Assembly: GCA_024345305.1 (NCBI GenBank)
Contig: BRON01000009.1
Span: forward strand, 1-64,000
Source of the DNA: Mrakia gelida
Taxonomy: Eukaryota > Basidiomycota > Tremellomycetes > Cystofilobasidiales > Mrakiaceae
Direction: 5' to 3'
DNA: 64,000 bases
Each line of letters starts with the position of its first letter. Positions within the stretch are counted from its first letter, which is position 1. This document shows, in pieces, positions 43,907 through 56,352 of this stretch. Made by a program: the position numbers and the translations under genes. The notes under the pieces are model-generated. The model saw only the letters and a list, made by a program, of their open reading frames with translations. It did no database searches and was not told the origin of the DNA.

Positions 43907-46900
43907 TCAGAGCTTCGCGTCTCCCCCGAGCGCAGCCAAAGCCTTCTTCAACCTCTCTCCCAAATCAGGAGAGACTCTCGAGAAGACTCCGATCTGCCTC
44001 TCGGTGATATCGGGTCGAGTGATGCCGCTCATGTGGCCGGCGACGTTCTGCGGAGGGAAGGAAAGAGGAGCGACGCGTCGTCAGTTCAAAGTCCGTTTCG
44101 CCTCCGCTTGGGTCAGGATGTGGGTGGAGGAGAAGGGGTTAAGGGGTGAAGTGCGAGTGGGAGAGGGAGGAAAAGGAGGGAGGGATAGGTTGGGGAGGCG
44201 AACTGGATCAAAGACTGGATGGAGCACACGACTCACCTCGACAAATCTCTCCTTCGCTCCTGCGTCGAAGACCTTCTCCCAAAGAGCCCTGGGCTGCTCG
44301 TAGTCGAGATCCTCCATCTCGGACTCGAATACAGTGACTCCAGGTCCGTCAAGAGGGTCGGCGATATCGGCGAGGGAGTAGGGTCGCTCGGCGTAGGTGA
44401 GAGCGTTGGCGGAGGCAGGGTAGTTGGGCATGGATCCGCCTGAACCGTTGACGTTCATGGCTGGGAGAAAGAAACGTTCACGGGACGAGAGGAGAAGGGA
44501 GACAGTCAGAGAGTGTTCGCGTTCAGGAGGGAGTCAAAGAGGGAAAAGGTCAAAGAGGGAAAAGCAAAGACTCACCTCCGGCTCGCTGGAAGTTGTTGAC
44601 GGTGGCGAAGGGGCAGGCGTTGATGGGGATTTGCTGGTAGTTGGGTCCGAGTCGGTGTCCTGAAAAGTAGTGAAAAGGAAGAGGAGAGGGTCAGCGAGGA
44701 AGAGAGAGCGGGAGGAAGAGAGAGAGAAGAACGAACGGTGGGTGTCGGGGTACGAGAAGAGTCGCGACTGAAGGACGGGATCGTTCGAAGGCTCCATTCC
44801 GGGGACGAGGTGGGAAGGAGAGAAGGCGACTGTAGATATTGAAGAAGAGGGAGAAGAAGGCGAAGTAAAGGTCAGCGTGGGAAAGCGGGCGAACCAAAAA
44901 GGGCGCGACGTGGAGGAACGAACCCTGCTCAATCTCTGTGGATCGGGAGGAAAGGAGGAAGCACAACCAACGTCAGCCAAGCGAAAACGGGTGCTCGAAA
45001 TGTATGTGCGAAGGATGAGAGTGAACGACGAACCAGCGAAGTAGTTCTCGACATTCTTGTCGAGCGTGAACTTTCCGATCTTTCTGAGAGGGAACTCCTT
45101 GTGACTCCAGACCTTGGTAAGGTCGAGAACAGAATACCTGAACTCCTTGGCCTGCTCGGGAGTCATGACTTGAACCGAGACGGTCCTGAAACGCCGAACG
45201 AAGGAAGAAGTCAGCGATGGAAAGGACGGGTCGAGACGACACTTCGAACGAAGACTCACCAAGAAGGGTTCTCTCCTCGAGCGATAGCCTCAACGAGATC
45301 CTGTCCAGCGGAATCAGGGTTGACTCCGTCCATCTTCGCAGCCTCAGGTCCGGTGTAGGTCTGATCGAAACGAACAAAAGGAGGGACATGTTCAGATCTG
45401 AGTTCGAACGAGCGAAGAGAGGAGAGACGAGATGGCGAACTGCTGCTTACCTTGATTCCCTGGTCAGAGATCATGTGGATCTGAACGTACTTCCACTCTC
45501 CGTTGGCGTTAACCCACTTGAAGGTGTGTCCAGAGTCTGGGATCGATAAGAAGGGGTTCGTCAGACGGGAAGGGAAAAGGACGAGCGAGACGGCGCGAGA
45601 CGGAGACTCACATCCGTTCATGTGCCTGAATCCTTGAGGGGTTCCTCGGTCCGAGAAGAGGATCATAACCTGGTGGATCGACTCGCTGGAAGAGAGAAGG
45701 AGGAGGGGTCGGTTAGTGAAGAGAAGGAGGGGAGTTGGAGAGAGAAACGCGTGTTCGATAGATCGCCGCGCAAAGATACGCACGGGTTCAACGAGAGGTA
45801 GTCCCAGAAGGCGTTGGCGTCCTTGAGGTTGGTGGCAGGGTTTCGCTTCTGGGTGTGGATGAAGAGAGGGAACTTGGCGGGATCTGGTGGTGCGAAGACG
45901 AACGAGACGAGGCGAGCGAAGACGAAGATACGACGAGAGGTCAGTTTGGACACGAACTGTGCCCGCCGAAGCAGAGAAATGGAGACGAACCTCTCAAGAA
46001 GAAGACAGGAGTGTTGTTTCTGCCGAGCACGAAAAGAGAGCGAGGAAAGGAGAGAAGGTCAGCCCGATCCGCAAAACGCGGACGATGTGACCTCGACGCG
46101 AATAGCCGGCGTTCGAAAACTTTTCGCTCTCACTCACCCGACGAAGTCCCAGTTTCCCTCCTCAGTCTTGACCTTCAAGGCTGTCGAAACGAAACACAAA
46201 GAGCTCCAAGTCAGCGCGAATCGAGGGCAGAGAATGATAGAGAGAGAAGAGATCGAACGAACAGAAACCTCGAGGATCCCTAGCAGAGTCGGACGATCCA
46301 CTCTCTCCTCCGACGGTCGAGAACCTAGCGACAACAGGGGATTTCTTTCCCTTCTCGAGGAACTGGACGAAAGAGGCAAGAAGAAAAGAGAGTCAGCTCG
46401 AACGACTCAACCTCGATCTCTCCTCCCCTCCACCTCCTCCTTTGGTCATTCCCCATCGAGAGCGACGGCTGGACTCACCTTCGCACAACAGAGATCGCTA
46501 ACATCCTCGGTGGTCTCCCAGGTTCCATGAGCTCCATGTCCTTTCTACTCGACGAAAACGACGAAGAACAAGAAGGGGAGGGGTCAGCTTCGACTCGATG
46601 AGCTCGCTCGAATGAATCAGCCCCCCATCCTCTCCCTCCCTCCGTCTGTTTCAACCCAGATCGAGAGTACCTACGGCGTGAACGACTCGCTCAGGGATCC
46701 TCTCTCGGTCAAAGTGAGACAGCTGCACCGAGAAAAGAAGGAAAGAGGAAAGAAGTCAGTCAGCTGAGCTCATCTCGTCCCAAGTTCTCGAGGAAGCAGA
46801 TGTAAGTGGGTGAGGACTCACAGCATCGATCAACTGGAAATCCTGCAAGAGCAGAGGTCCAAGGTTGCCCGCTCGTTGAGCGCTCTTGGCGGAGGGTTGA

Positions 46901-47046
46901 GGGACACCTGGAACGAGAAGAACGGTCGGATCAGCTTCTCTCTCGAGATCGAACGAAGGAAAGTGATGAGCTCGAAGAAGAAGTGATTCCTACTGACCGT
47001 TGGAGTCGGTGAACACGTTGGATGGGGGTGCAGTAGTAGTAGCCAT
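43907..47046 (-). CDS. catalase, peroxisomal (ends AKL)
   Basis: Small-subunit heme catalase breaking down hydrogen peroxide. About fifteen exons join into about 495 aa. The active-site block is RVVHAKGHGAHG (catalytic His), followed by [25 protein letters not shown] (catalytic Asn), [11 protein letters not shown], and [17 protein letters not shown] (proximal heme Tyr). The last residues are GGDAKL, a type-1 peroxisomal targeting signal (A-K-L). One internal exon is just 12 nt (44924-44935, encoding I-E-Q with split codons each side). The start at 47046 gives [12 protein letters not shown], typical of the family. One intron carries GACGCGTC (about 44071). The upstream gene-free 780 bp should hold its promoter. 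Confidence 0.95.
44924..44935 (-). other. 12-nt microexon of catalase
   Basis: Sense sequence AGATTGAGCAGG lies between an ACAG acceptor and a GTTCGT donor. With the split codons on both sides it restores the conserved E-I-E-Q-V-A-F-S-P block. Without it the protein would lose four conserved residues, although the frame would be kept. Confidence 0.85.
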
Positions 47047-47824
47047 GGTGGAAGGTGGTAGAAAGTGTGTTTTTGGGAGATGGTGGTTGGAGGAAAGAGA
47101 GGAAAGCGGCGAAAGGGGATTGGGCGAAAGGGAAGTCCCTCCGAGGTCGTCGGATGACGAGTGGGAAACCGAACCGCGTGCTCGGGGGCTTTAGATTCGG
47201 TGAAAAAAACTTCACCTCACTCGTTTTCAGATGCTGGCTCGAGGTCTCTTTCGGCGCTGCATTTTTATGGAAGATCAAGCTTTTCAAACAACCAAGCTTG
47301 CTCGAACGAAGGGGGTTGGGAGACTCGACTCGTCATGATCTCGCTCGCTCGCGACGCGTCTTCTTCTTCTTCTCACTTCTCTGCAGCTCTGAGAGAGAAG
47401 GGTCATAACATCGAATAGAAAGAGGAGTGAAGGGAAGGCTAAACTAGATCGAACGGAAAGACTGGGAGGTAAACAACAAGAAGGGAGAAAGAAACTAGGA
47501 AGACTGATAGTCGCGTGCACAGAACGCGCCGAACGAAGTCGAAGGGGAGAAACAAAGCAGGAGAAAGGGGATGCTCGAAAGAGGGACGAAGACGAGGAGG
47601 GTGGTGGTAGAGAGAAGAATGGAACCGTATGTACTGAGAGTGGCTAGTGCGAGATGGAGGAGAGAAATAAGGGGAAGGGAGGGGAGGGTGATGAACGCGA
47701 CGAGAGATCAAAAAGGGAACAGAAACGAAGTGGCGAAACGAGAAAAACTACCGGCGTGCGAATCAAACTCAAGAGTTCTACGACAGGAGAGAGGGGGAGG
47801 AGTGAAGTAAGGTCTGTAAGTAAC
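47047..47824. promoter_or_regulatory. catalase promoter region and 3' flank of the next gene
   Basis: Non-coding. GACGCGTC occurs near 47351 and a run of seven A near 47201-47207. No stress-response element was identified with confidence. The left part is catalase promoter and leader; the right part is the 3' end of the 47825-51382 gene. Confidence 0.45.
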
Positions 47825-50800
47825 TTATCGAGACGAAGAGGGGTGAAGACGACGAAAGAGCTTTGCTCTGAAACTCACCGATCTCACTCCTCCTCCCACC
47901 TTCTTCCCCTTCCCCTTGCCCTTGCTCTTCCCACCCTCCGTCTCCAAGCAGCCCTCCTTCCCCTTCCCACTCGTTTTCTTCTCCCTCCTCAGAAGAGCGA
48001 GCCACTCCTTCGAAGGAGGCGGAGGACCAGCTCCAGGCTTCGTCGCTCCTCCTCCTCCTCCTCCCGCGACGACCGCCTTCGCGTCCCTCACCACTCGATG
48101 AAGCCCTCTCGACGGCTTCCTCAACGCTCCATCCACTACTAGCTTCCCACCGTCTTTAGCATCCCTCGTGGCTTTCGCAACTCCCTTCCTCGCAGCCTTG
48201 ACGACGACTCCAACCTCCTCCGACACCTCCTCGACCCTCCTCCTGCTCGCAGCGAGTCCCTCCTCAGCGATCTTGCTCGCTTCTCCGAAAAGAGCTTGGA
48301 GAGCACGTCGACGAGCTTCCTCTTCGATTCGGAGTCCTCGTTGGACTCGAGTGACGGTGGATTGAGCGGCGTCGGCGACGGAGGAGGATCCTTGTCGAAG
48401 GCAGTGGAGGATGCGTCGAACGCGTTGGACGAGAGGCTCGAGGTCTTGAAGGAGGGAGGTGAAGGAGTCGGGGAGGAGGTTGAGGAGGGATGTGGTGGTA
48501 GAGCGAACGAGTTCGAGGAGGTCGAGGGTGAAGTGGGTCGCGAGGGATTCGATGGACGCGAGCGCTGGCTTGAGACGAGGGAGGAGGGAGGTTCCGTTCG
48601 TTACTCTGGAAGTGAACTCGGTGCTGGTGACGTTGGAGGAGGAAAAGGAGGAGCTGAGGTTCGTAGGAGCAGTGACCTCGTCCTGGTTCGAGGGAGAGCT
48701 CTCCTTTGCTCGGAGTCCGTTCGTCTTGGGTGCGAGGATCGACGCCGAGGCGTCCAACTCGTTGAGGACCTTCGTCGAGATGTCGACCAGCCTCTGATCC
48801 GACACTCCGAGTCCCTTCTTCGACGAGCTTGACGACACCGGCGACGACGACGAGGAGGTAGCGACCCTTCCCTCCTCCGGCTTTCGGACCTTGTCGATGA
48901 AGACTGAAACGGCTTTGGCGATTCCATCCGTTATGGCGACCTCTCCGACCTTCCTTACCGAGAGAGCGCGGTTGCTGGGAGTACTGGTCGAGACGGGCGA
49001 GGGTTCGGGAGGGACCGAGGAGCTGCTGGCTGCTGCTGAGCGAGGAGACGCGACGGCAACGAGTTCGGTTGAAGGACGACCGTTTCCGACGACGTGTTTG
49101 AGGATGTTGGCGAGGACTCGCTCGTCGATCGACGACGACGATGGTGAAGATGAGGTGACGGGTAGTGATGTGACCACGTTCAAGTGAGAGAGGGAGGACT
49201 GGCCCGAGCGATGGAGGGTTGGACGATTGTTCGAGGAGAGGGCGGTGAACAGCGGGTCGAACCGATCTGGGAGGGATCCGAGAGCGAGGAGGACGCTTCC
49301 GACGAGGATTGGGAGAGTGCAGATGGCGAGGAGGCTGTGGACGAAAAACGAGGAGCGAAGCGGAATCAGTCTCGAGTCCTCGTCGCGTCGCGGAAGCGTA
49401 GCGATCAACTCACTACTTCGGCACCTCCCTCTTCAACCTCTTCGCGTTGAACTTGACCTCCACCAACGGCTCCTCAATCTTCTCCTTCTTCGACTCAGAC
49501 ACCCCGTCTACCAACACCCTCCCGAACAAGCTCTCTGCTCCTTCCTGACCTCGAAGCTCGAGGACCTCGTGGATCGTCAACGCGTCGTTCTCGGACGAGT
49601 AGTCTCCGAATCCTCCTCCTGATGGTAGGACGACCGGGACGAACCTGACCGAGTGATGGCGCTCGTGGAAGTGAGTCTCGATGAAGTCGACCATGGGTTT
49701 GGTTGAGGAGCGAGGGGAAGAGGCGACGGGCGATTGAGCGGGCTGGAAGAGGAGGATGATGAACGACGTTGGACGGAGGGAAAGAAGACTGCTGAGGTGG
49801 GACTGGATGAGGTCGAGAGCGTCGGGCTGCAAGCGAGGACAAGGAGGGAGATTGGAGAGAGGAGATTCAGTCTCGAGGTCAACGATTAACGCGAGCGGCG
49901 GAAGGAGGAGAGAAGAAAGATGCTCACCTCGTCCGTCTCCTCGACCGTCAGATCTCCAACCTCGATCTTGCACACCTCCATCTCGCTCTCCCTCCTCTTC
50001 GACGCTGCCGAAGCACCCGACGTCCTCCTCTCCTTCTTGAACGGCTCCCTCAAATCTCCCACCATCCTCGAGCTCTTTGTTCCTCCCAGAAGATCGTACT
50101 CCTTGAGCAAAGCCGGAACGGCTGCGTGACCTTCAGGAAGCGAAGCGTCGAGGAGGTTGAGGATCGTCTTGACCAGAGGGTTGTAGGAGTGCTGCGAAGG
50201 AGAGAGTCCGAGGTAGACGACGTGGATTCGAGGAGGGAGGGAACCGAGAGGTTTGGCGACGAGGTTCGTCGATTCCGAGGGCGAGAGAGGAAGAAGAGGT
50301 TGCTCTGGGAGGAGAGGAGTGCCGAAGGAGACCTTGGGAGGGTTGTAGGAGTAAGATCTGACGACGGGCGAGGTTGCTGGCGGGATGGAGGACGCGACGG
50401 TTTCCGAGTTGGTGACGACGAGCGACGACGAGGCGATGATGCCGTCCGACTTCATCCTCCTCCCATTCCCTCGAGGGAAGGCAGGACTAGGACGCTCTCC
50501 TCCAGCACGGTGGGGCAGTCCGGGACCCATGCGCGTCCCTCCGGTGACGGGGACGGGGTTAGTGTTGCTGGAAGTTGCAGGCGTGGAGTTGGAGCGACGA
50601 AACGAATGCTGGGAGCCTTGACCTGACGAGAACGACGAAGCGACCGTCGAGGGATCGGGGTAGTTGAACTCGCTGACTGGGGAGTGAGCGAAGGCGAAAG
50701 CGTTGGCTTGAGGGGAGTTCTCGAGGGTGGTGGTGTTGGCGCTGGACGAGAGGGAGTTGGTTGACGCCGCCGTCGAGACCTGACCGACGGTCGCTCCTGC

Positions 50801-51382
50801 TGAGGATCGTTCGGCTGAAGTATCCGTGAGGGTAGGGTCCGAGTGGAGCGAAGGTTCGAGATCAACGTAGGAATCTGCGAGACCAAAGTCGTCCTCGTCG
50901 TCGTCGTACTCGTCGGCGTTGGACGACTCGTTCCTCCTCGCACCGCGTCGTCCACCCGTCCCTCCTCCTCGCTCGGACGACGACGTATCTTCGTCTCCAT
51001 CCCTGGATCTTCCTGACGAGTACCCGTAAGACGAAGAGCTCTGTCTCCTCGAATGGTTCCCTCCTCCTCCTCTGTTGGAGGCCTCTTCGGTTTCGTCTCC
51101 TAGATCCGTCCAAGCTGAAGCGGAGAGGTCCCTCTCGTTCTGCTCGACGGCGTCGTTCTCCTCTGAGGGATGAAGAGAAGAGACGTCCGAGAGTTCGGGA
51201 TCGGATTCGAGAGCGGTCGAAGTTGAAGCTGGGGAGGGAGGAGTATCGAGTCGCTGAGGAGGTGGAGGACGAGTTGAAGGAGGGGTTGGCGTAGGAGAGG
51301 AGGGAGGAGGTGAGGGAGGACGGTGGTGAGAGGAGGAGGAGGAGCCGGTGGCGAGAGGAGAGGGGTTATCTCGTTTGTGCAT
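47825..51382 (-). CDS. unknown single-pass membrane protein, 1125 aa
   Basis: Function not recognised. Three coding exons keep frame: 49928-51382, 49414-49826 and 47825-49334. The chosen start is MHKRDNPSPLATG at 51382, after a likely 5'UTR intron (donor near 51611, acceptor CTCTTTCAG near 51405). ATG 51433 upstream would lie inside that intron. Residues 1-320 are Ser/Pro-rich, disordered and acidic. A compact domain follows (RIHVVYLGLSPSQHSYNPLV, ILNLLDASLPEGHAAVPALL, DALDLIQSHLSSLL, FIILLFQPAQSPV, VDFIETHFHERHHSVRFVPV). Then comes one hydrophobic span (LLAICTLPILVGSVLLALG), a Ser/Thr-rich region, and an Ala/Arg/Glu-rich helical C-terminal part. The end may be spliced differently: GTGAGTTTC at about 47870 followed by an acceptor near 47775 would give a shorter tail. 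Confidence 0.65.
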
Positions 51383-52760
51383 GCGTGGAAGGCCTCGACG
51401 TCGTCTGAAAGAGTAAGGAGCAGAGTAAGGCATTAGAAAAGAGAGTCGATATAGAGGATGAGAGTTGGGTTGGAACAAGGCGAGAGAGGGAGGGGAGGAG
51501 GACGAGGATGGACCCTCTCCTCTCTTTGGACCTAGTCTGAACTCCAACGAGTTCATCCGACTCTCTGCCTACCAGGTTATTGACTGTCCCAAGAGCGAAA
51601 ATTTACTCACCTTGTGAGAGTCGATTCGTAGGGATCTGAGAGGAGGGGAACGAGAGCGAGCTTATCAGCAACGGTCAGTCAGGCTGGTGGCGGGGGAGGA
51701 GGGACGAGATCATCCGTTCCTTCCTTCCCTTCTTCTCCCTGCCTCCCTCTCCTCTTCTCTATACATCCAGATCAATGGACAGAGTCTCGTCCTCGTCTTC
51801 TCTCTCTCCTCCTCCTTCCCATAGAGATTCCAGTTGAGATCTTAAGTGATCTCGTGCGAGTCCTCGCTATCGACGACTTCCACCCCCGCCTTCCTCCTCC
51901 TCCCTCCCTCCCGCAATCTAGGAAGGTCCCTTCCATCTCCCTCCCCTTCCCCTTCCCATCCTCTCCCCTCTACATGACATGAAGCCGTCACTCACATGTA
52001 TATCTTCGTCGGCTTGACGAGTCGATTCTTGATGCGAAAGGGGAAGGGAAGGGGAGGGCGTAGGAAGTGGTCGAAGGTGACCTCGTCTTCCCCGCGCGAG
52101 AGATCAGAGAGCTCATTTGGGAGCGAAGCCCTTTTTGCTTTCTTTTTTAGAACAAAAGCTGCTTGGGAAATGCCATGGTAGATGCGCAAAAAGAATGTCG
52201 GACAGCGGAACAAGCCCATCTCTTCGTAAAGCAAAACCCATTGCCCTCTCCCCTTCGCCTCGCCTCGCCTCGCCAACGAACCAGCTTCCCCCCGTCCTCG
52301 GTTCGATGGTTTGGTATTTACAGAGAGAGAGAGAAGGGAAGGGAAAGAGTTGGCGAAGGACGGATCAGAAGTGCTTCCTTTCGATCTTCCCTAGAACTGC
52401 TGCTAGAAACGTTCCCTGGGTTTCTCGTTCGAAAAGGAGAGAGGGAACGTCGTTCGGCACTCGTCGAGACACCTCAAAAGAGGGGCTGAGAGGCTGAGTT
52501 TGGGGTTTGGGTGGATGGGTGGGAAGGAGGGAAGAGAGGAAGAGAGAGAGAGAGAGGGAGAAAGAGATGAGAAAGACGGGGAGATGATCACCTTCGTTTT
52601 GTGCTTTCGCTGTGGATTCTGTCGAGCTGAGCAGAAGCTGAGCGATAAAAGGACAAGAGCATCTCATCACCTGCTCTTCGAAACGAACGTCAGCTATCGA
52701 AGTGAGAGAAGAAGAGAGAAAGGGTGAAGAACGAGCCGAACTCACGCGTCGAAAAGAAAA
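51383..52760. other. intergenic region with a probable 5'UTR exon (near 51612-51660)
   Basis: CTCTCACAAG|GTGAGTAAAT on the minus strand (donor near 51611) pairs with the acceptor at about 51405, so a non-coding first exon of the 1125-aa gene lies here. The rest (51700-52760) shows no gene. It has a (GAGA)n tract near 52538-52560, and its open frames are low complexity. The right end is the 3' flank of the PPWD1-like gene. Confidence 0.5.
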
Positions 52761-55700
52761 TCAGTTTCCGATCTCGATGTTGACCATCACGATGTCCTCG
52801 AACGGCTTGTCCGTCTTGTCACATCGAGCATCCTCGATAGCGTGGATGACGTCCAGTCCGGCGATGGCTCGACCGAAGACGCTGGGAGGGGCAGAAAAGA
52901 GAGGCGAACGGGGAGTCAGCAGGAGACGACGACCGGGGGATGAAGCGACGCGACTGGAACTGAGACTCACGTGTGCTTATCGTCCAGCCAGGGCGTGGGG
53001 ACGGTGGTGATGAAGAACTGGGAGTGGACGAGTGAGGAGTAAAGGTCAACGAGATCGTTTTCGAGAAAAAGCGCGAGCGAACGAGGGAAGGACGAACCTG
53101 CGATCCGTTCGTCTTAGGTCCAGCTGCAAAGCGAAGAAACAAGAAGATCAAAGAAGCGCGTCAGTGATTTGAGAGGTGGGTACTAAGAGGGAGATGGTCG
53201 ACTCACCGTTCGCCATACTCAGCGTGTAAGGCCTATCGTGCCTCAAAGCCGGATCGAACTCGTCCTCGAACTCCTTGCCCCAGATACTCTCTCCTCCCGT
53301 TCCGTCTCCCAGAGGATCTCCGGTTTGGAGCATCTGAGGGTCGAAAAAAATTGGAGTGAGCTCGAGAAGGAAGATGATCGAAGGCGAGAGCAGTCGAAGG
53401 AGGACGCGTCGAAGACGTCAAGAAAGGGAGAGAAGGGGAACGATGGACTCACAAACTTCTTGATGATTCGATGGAAGATGATTCCGTTATAGTAGCCATT
53501 CTTCGAGTGAGTGCAGAAGTTCTCGACGGCCTTGGAAGCCGAATCGGGGAAGAGACGGAAGTGCTGAAGGAACGAACGAAGGGAGGTGCGACGCGAGGGA
53601 TGAGGAGGTCAGGAGAGCTTCCAAGGACAGGTGCGAGGAGAACAACTAGAAAAAGGGGAGAAGAAACTCACGATGTCTCCCTTCGTGGTGTGGATGACAG
53701 CAGTTGTTCCGAGTTTGCTCGTCGACTTGAGAGGTTGAGCCAACGCGACAGACTGCTCCTCCCTCGTCGGCTTCTCGTTGAACACGTCTCGATCTCCACC
53801 CTTGGTATCCCTGATAAGAGAGGGGAGCGAAGCGAGAAAAAAGCGAGCAGAGTCAGTAAGCTCGAGTTCACGAAGGAAGAGGACGCGTCGACGGATAGAG
53901 ATGAGCGAACGCACTCGGGCTCGAGTCGCGAGAAGAGGTAGAACCTCTGCTTCTTGTAGGCGGTGCAGAAGAGAGTGGGATCTCGGGTTTCACGCTCGGC
54001 GAGAAGGGGATTGGCGGAAGCAGCCATGGCCTGACAGGCGAGGAAGGAGGAGGGAGGGTCAGATCGAGTGAGGGAGGAGACGAGGGAAAGCCAAGAAGAC
54101 GGAGGACGCACGATAGTAGCGAGACCCTTTTTGGAAGGAGCTCCCTGGTAAAGAGCGAGATTCATCCACCGGGAGTTCTCGTCCTTACCCAGCACTCGAA
54201 CGACTCGATTCGAGACGGTGTTGACGACTGGAAAGAAACGACGACGACGCGGGTCAGCTCCTCGTCCTCGTTTCGCTTCTCCTGTCAGCACAACTGAACC
54301 TCGACTCACCCTTGATACCCAGCATCGTAGGATACAGCAAGAATCCACCCGTCTCGTCCCAAGCGGTCGTTCCGATCCCACCTCCGACCTTCTCCAACTC
54401 CCTCTCAACAGCCAGTCGTCTCCCGAACTCCATGTCGTCCATCCTGAACACGGCCGTTCCAGCCTGCTGCATCTCCTGGATGGCCTGAAGGGACTCGTCG
54501 TACTGGCGGGTCTTCTTCCCGGAGAGGAAGGAGAAGATTCGGACTTGACGGTCGGGGAGGGAGAGGGTCGCGAAGTGGGAGGAGTCGGGTGAGAAGGAGA
54601 GGGTGGTAGGGATGGATTTGGCCTGGAGCAGAAGGGTCAGAAAAGTTAGCAGGGAAGAGCGAGGGTGGTGTGGAGGAGACGCGAGCGATAAGACGGACGC
54701 ACCTTCTTGAACTCGTACAGATCCGTCGCGCTCTTGAACTCCCAGAGACCAGACACGCCGGTCGGCAGCTCCCAAGGCTCTGTTGGCTGCCAGTACTCGA
54801 TGAATCCTCCCTCGTCCGCTGTCACCACCGTATCGTATCGCTCGTTGTACTTCGAGAGAAAGTCGACGAGAAGGTCAGCTCGAGCTCGACGACGAAGAAA
54901 GACGACGAGGAGACGAGGTTGAACAAACTCACGACCATGAGATGAACAGGGTGCTTGTGCAGCTTGTCGATGGTGTACAAAGGCTTTCCATCGCCTCTTC
55001 CATCGTAGATTCGAATGACGTTCGTGCCTTCTTCCGATCTGATGGTTGAGAAGGAGTTCAAAGGTCAGAGGTCGCGTCCGAAACGAAGGAGAACGAAGGG
55101 AGACGAGGCGGTGAAGGCTCACATAGCGAGGAGAGTCTGAGCTTGACCAGATCGGTGAACCCAGCAGCAGGCTTTTGGTACAAATCCAAGCTTGATGATG
55201 TTGATCATATCTGTTGAAAAGGGACGAGAGAGAGAGGAAGGGAAGAAGAGGAGTTCAGCCCTCGCCTTCCTTTCCGCGCGAGCTCGTCCTCCTTCGACGA
55301 ATCTCCCTCCCCTCCTGCTGCACCCTGATGTCTCGTCGGGGACTCACCGAAGTTGATGACATCGAAAACCTTGCATCCATCCTCTCCTACTGTCGCAAAG
55401 ATGGTTCCATCGCTGCTGGACCCTACGGCAGTGACGGGTCCGAGGTGAGCTCGGTAGTGCTTGACGAACTCGATTCCGGTTGCCTGCTTCTTCCATAGCT
55501 TGAGGTGACCATCCAGCGAGGTCGTGAGGATGAAGTCGGTTCTGGGAGAGGAGGGATAGTAGTAGATGGGCGGCTCAGGTCAGCACGGCAGGCTCGAGCG
55601 AGATGGGACGGGTCGATGGATGGCAGGGAGGAAGAAGGAAGGAGGAGGGAAGCTCGACTGAACCTCACTTTGTTACGGTGATGGTGTTGACGACGTCTCT

Positions 55701-56150
55701 ATGCATGAACGATTTGTAGTATCGATCAGCGGAGGGAAGGTGATCGAGGAAAAGTTTCTCGTGAGCGAGAACTGCAGAGGGAAGAAGAACGGAAAAGGTG
55801 AGCTTGAGAGCTTTGAGCTCGAGATGGATGAAGGAACGGGGTCGACGAGACGGACCTTTTCTCTTCTTCTTTTTCAGATGAGTCTCGGAAAGCGAAGGTC
55901 CCTCCTCGTCGTCTCCTTCAGGTACAGGCATGGGTCCTATCCGAGAGAAGGGAGCATCAAGGTAAGCTCGGGATGGGGAACGGCTGAGCTCGAAGGAAGG
56001 GAGGGAAGGAAGGAGAAGGCAAGTCGACTCACCGATATCTCCCTCGTCGTCGCTCTCCTCGACATCCTCAGTTGCTGCTGCGGCTGTTGCTGTTGGTGGA
56101 GAATCTTCTCTTTGGCGTTTGGATGGAGGAGGAGGAGGAGAAGCGGACAT
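52761..56150 (-). CDS. PPWD1: WD40-repeat cyclophilin, PPWD1 / CYP71 type
   Basis: Peptidyl-prolyl isomerase with an N-terminal WD40 propeller, known from spliceosomes and chromatin. About fifteen exons give about 655 aa (human PPWD1 is 646). After an acidic/Pro-rich start ([19 protein letters not shown]), the WD part shows [76 protein letters not shown] and [10 protein letters not shown]. The C-terminal cyclophilin domain has [55 protein letters not shown] and HTVFGR, with the catalytic Arg, the FFIT core and the Trp of the cyclosporin pocket all present. Divergent from a small F-box gene, with 202 bp between starts. Confidence 0.95.
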
Positions 56151-56352
56151 GATGGGAAAACGAGAAAGGGAACAAGGGAAGAAGGAGAGGGTCAGGTCAA
56201 CTCTCGACTCCCTCTCGATTTCGACCTCGACGGCCACCCTCAAAGTCCCATCGTCAACTCGATTTATATCACCCCGGCACTCGTCTATCCTCTCCCAGGA
56301 ACCGACTCTTAGGAATCAAAGAAAACCTCCACTCCACCACTCGTCGTCCTCC

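Noticed and set aside
52117..52497. Overlapping + frames upstream of the PPWD1-like 3' end
   Set aside because: No domain, no splice pattern, composition like the surrounding spacer.
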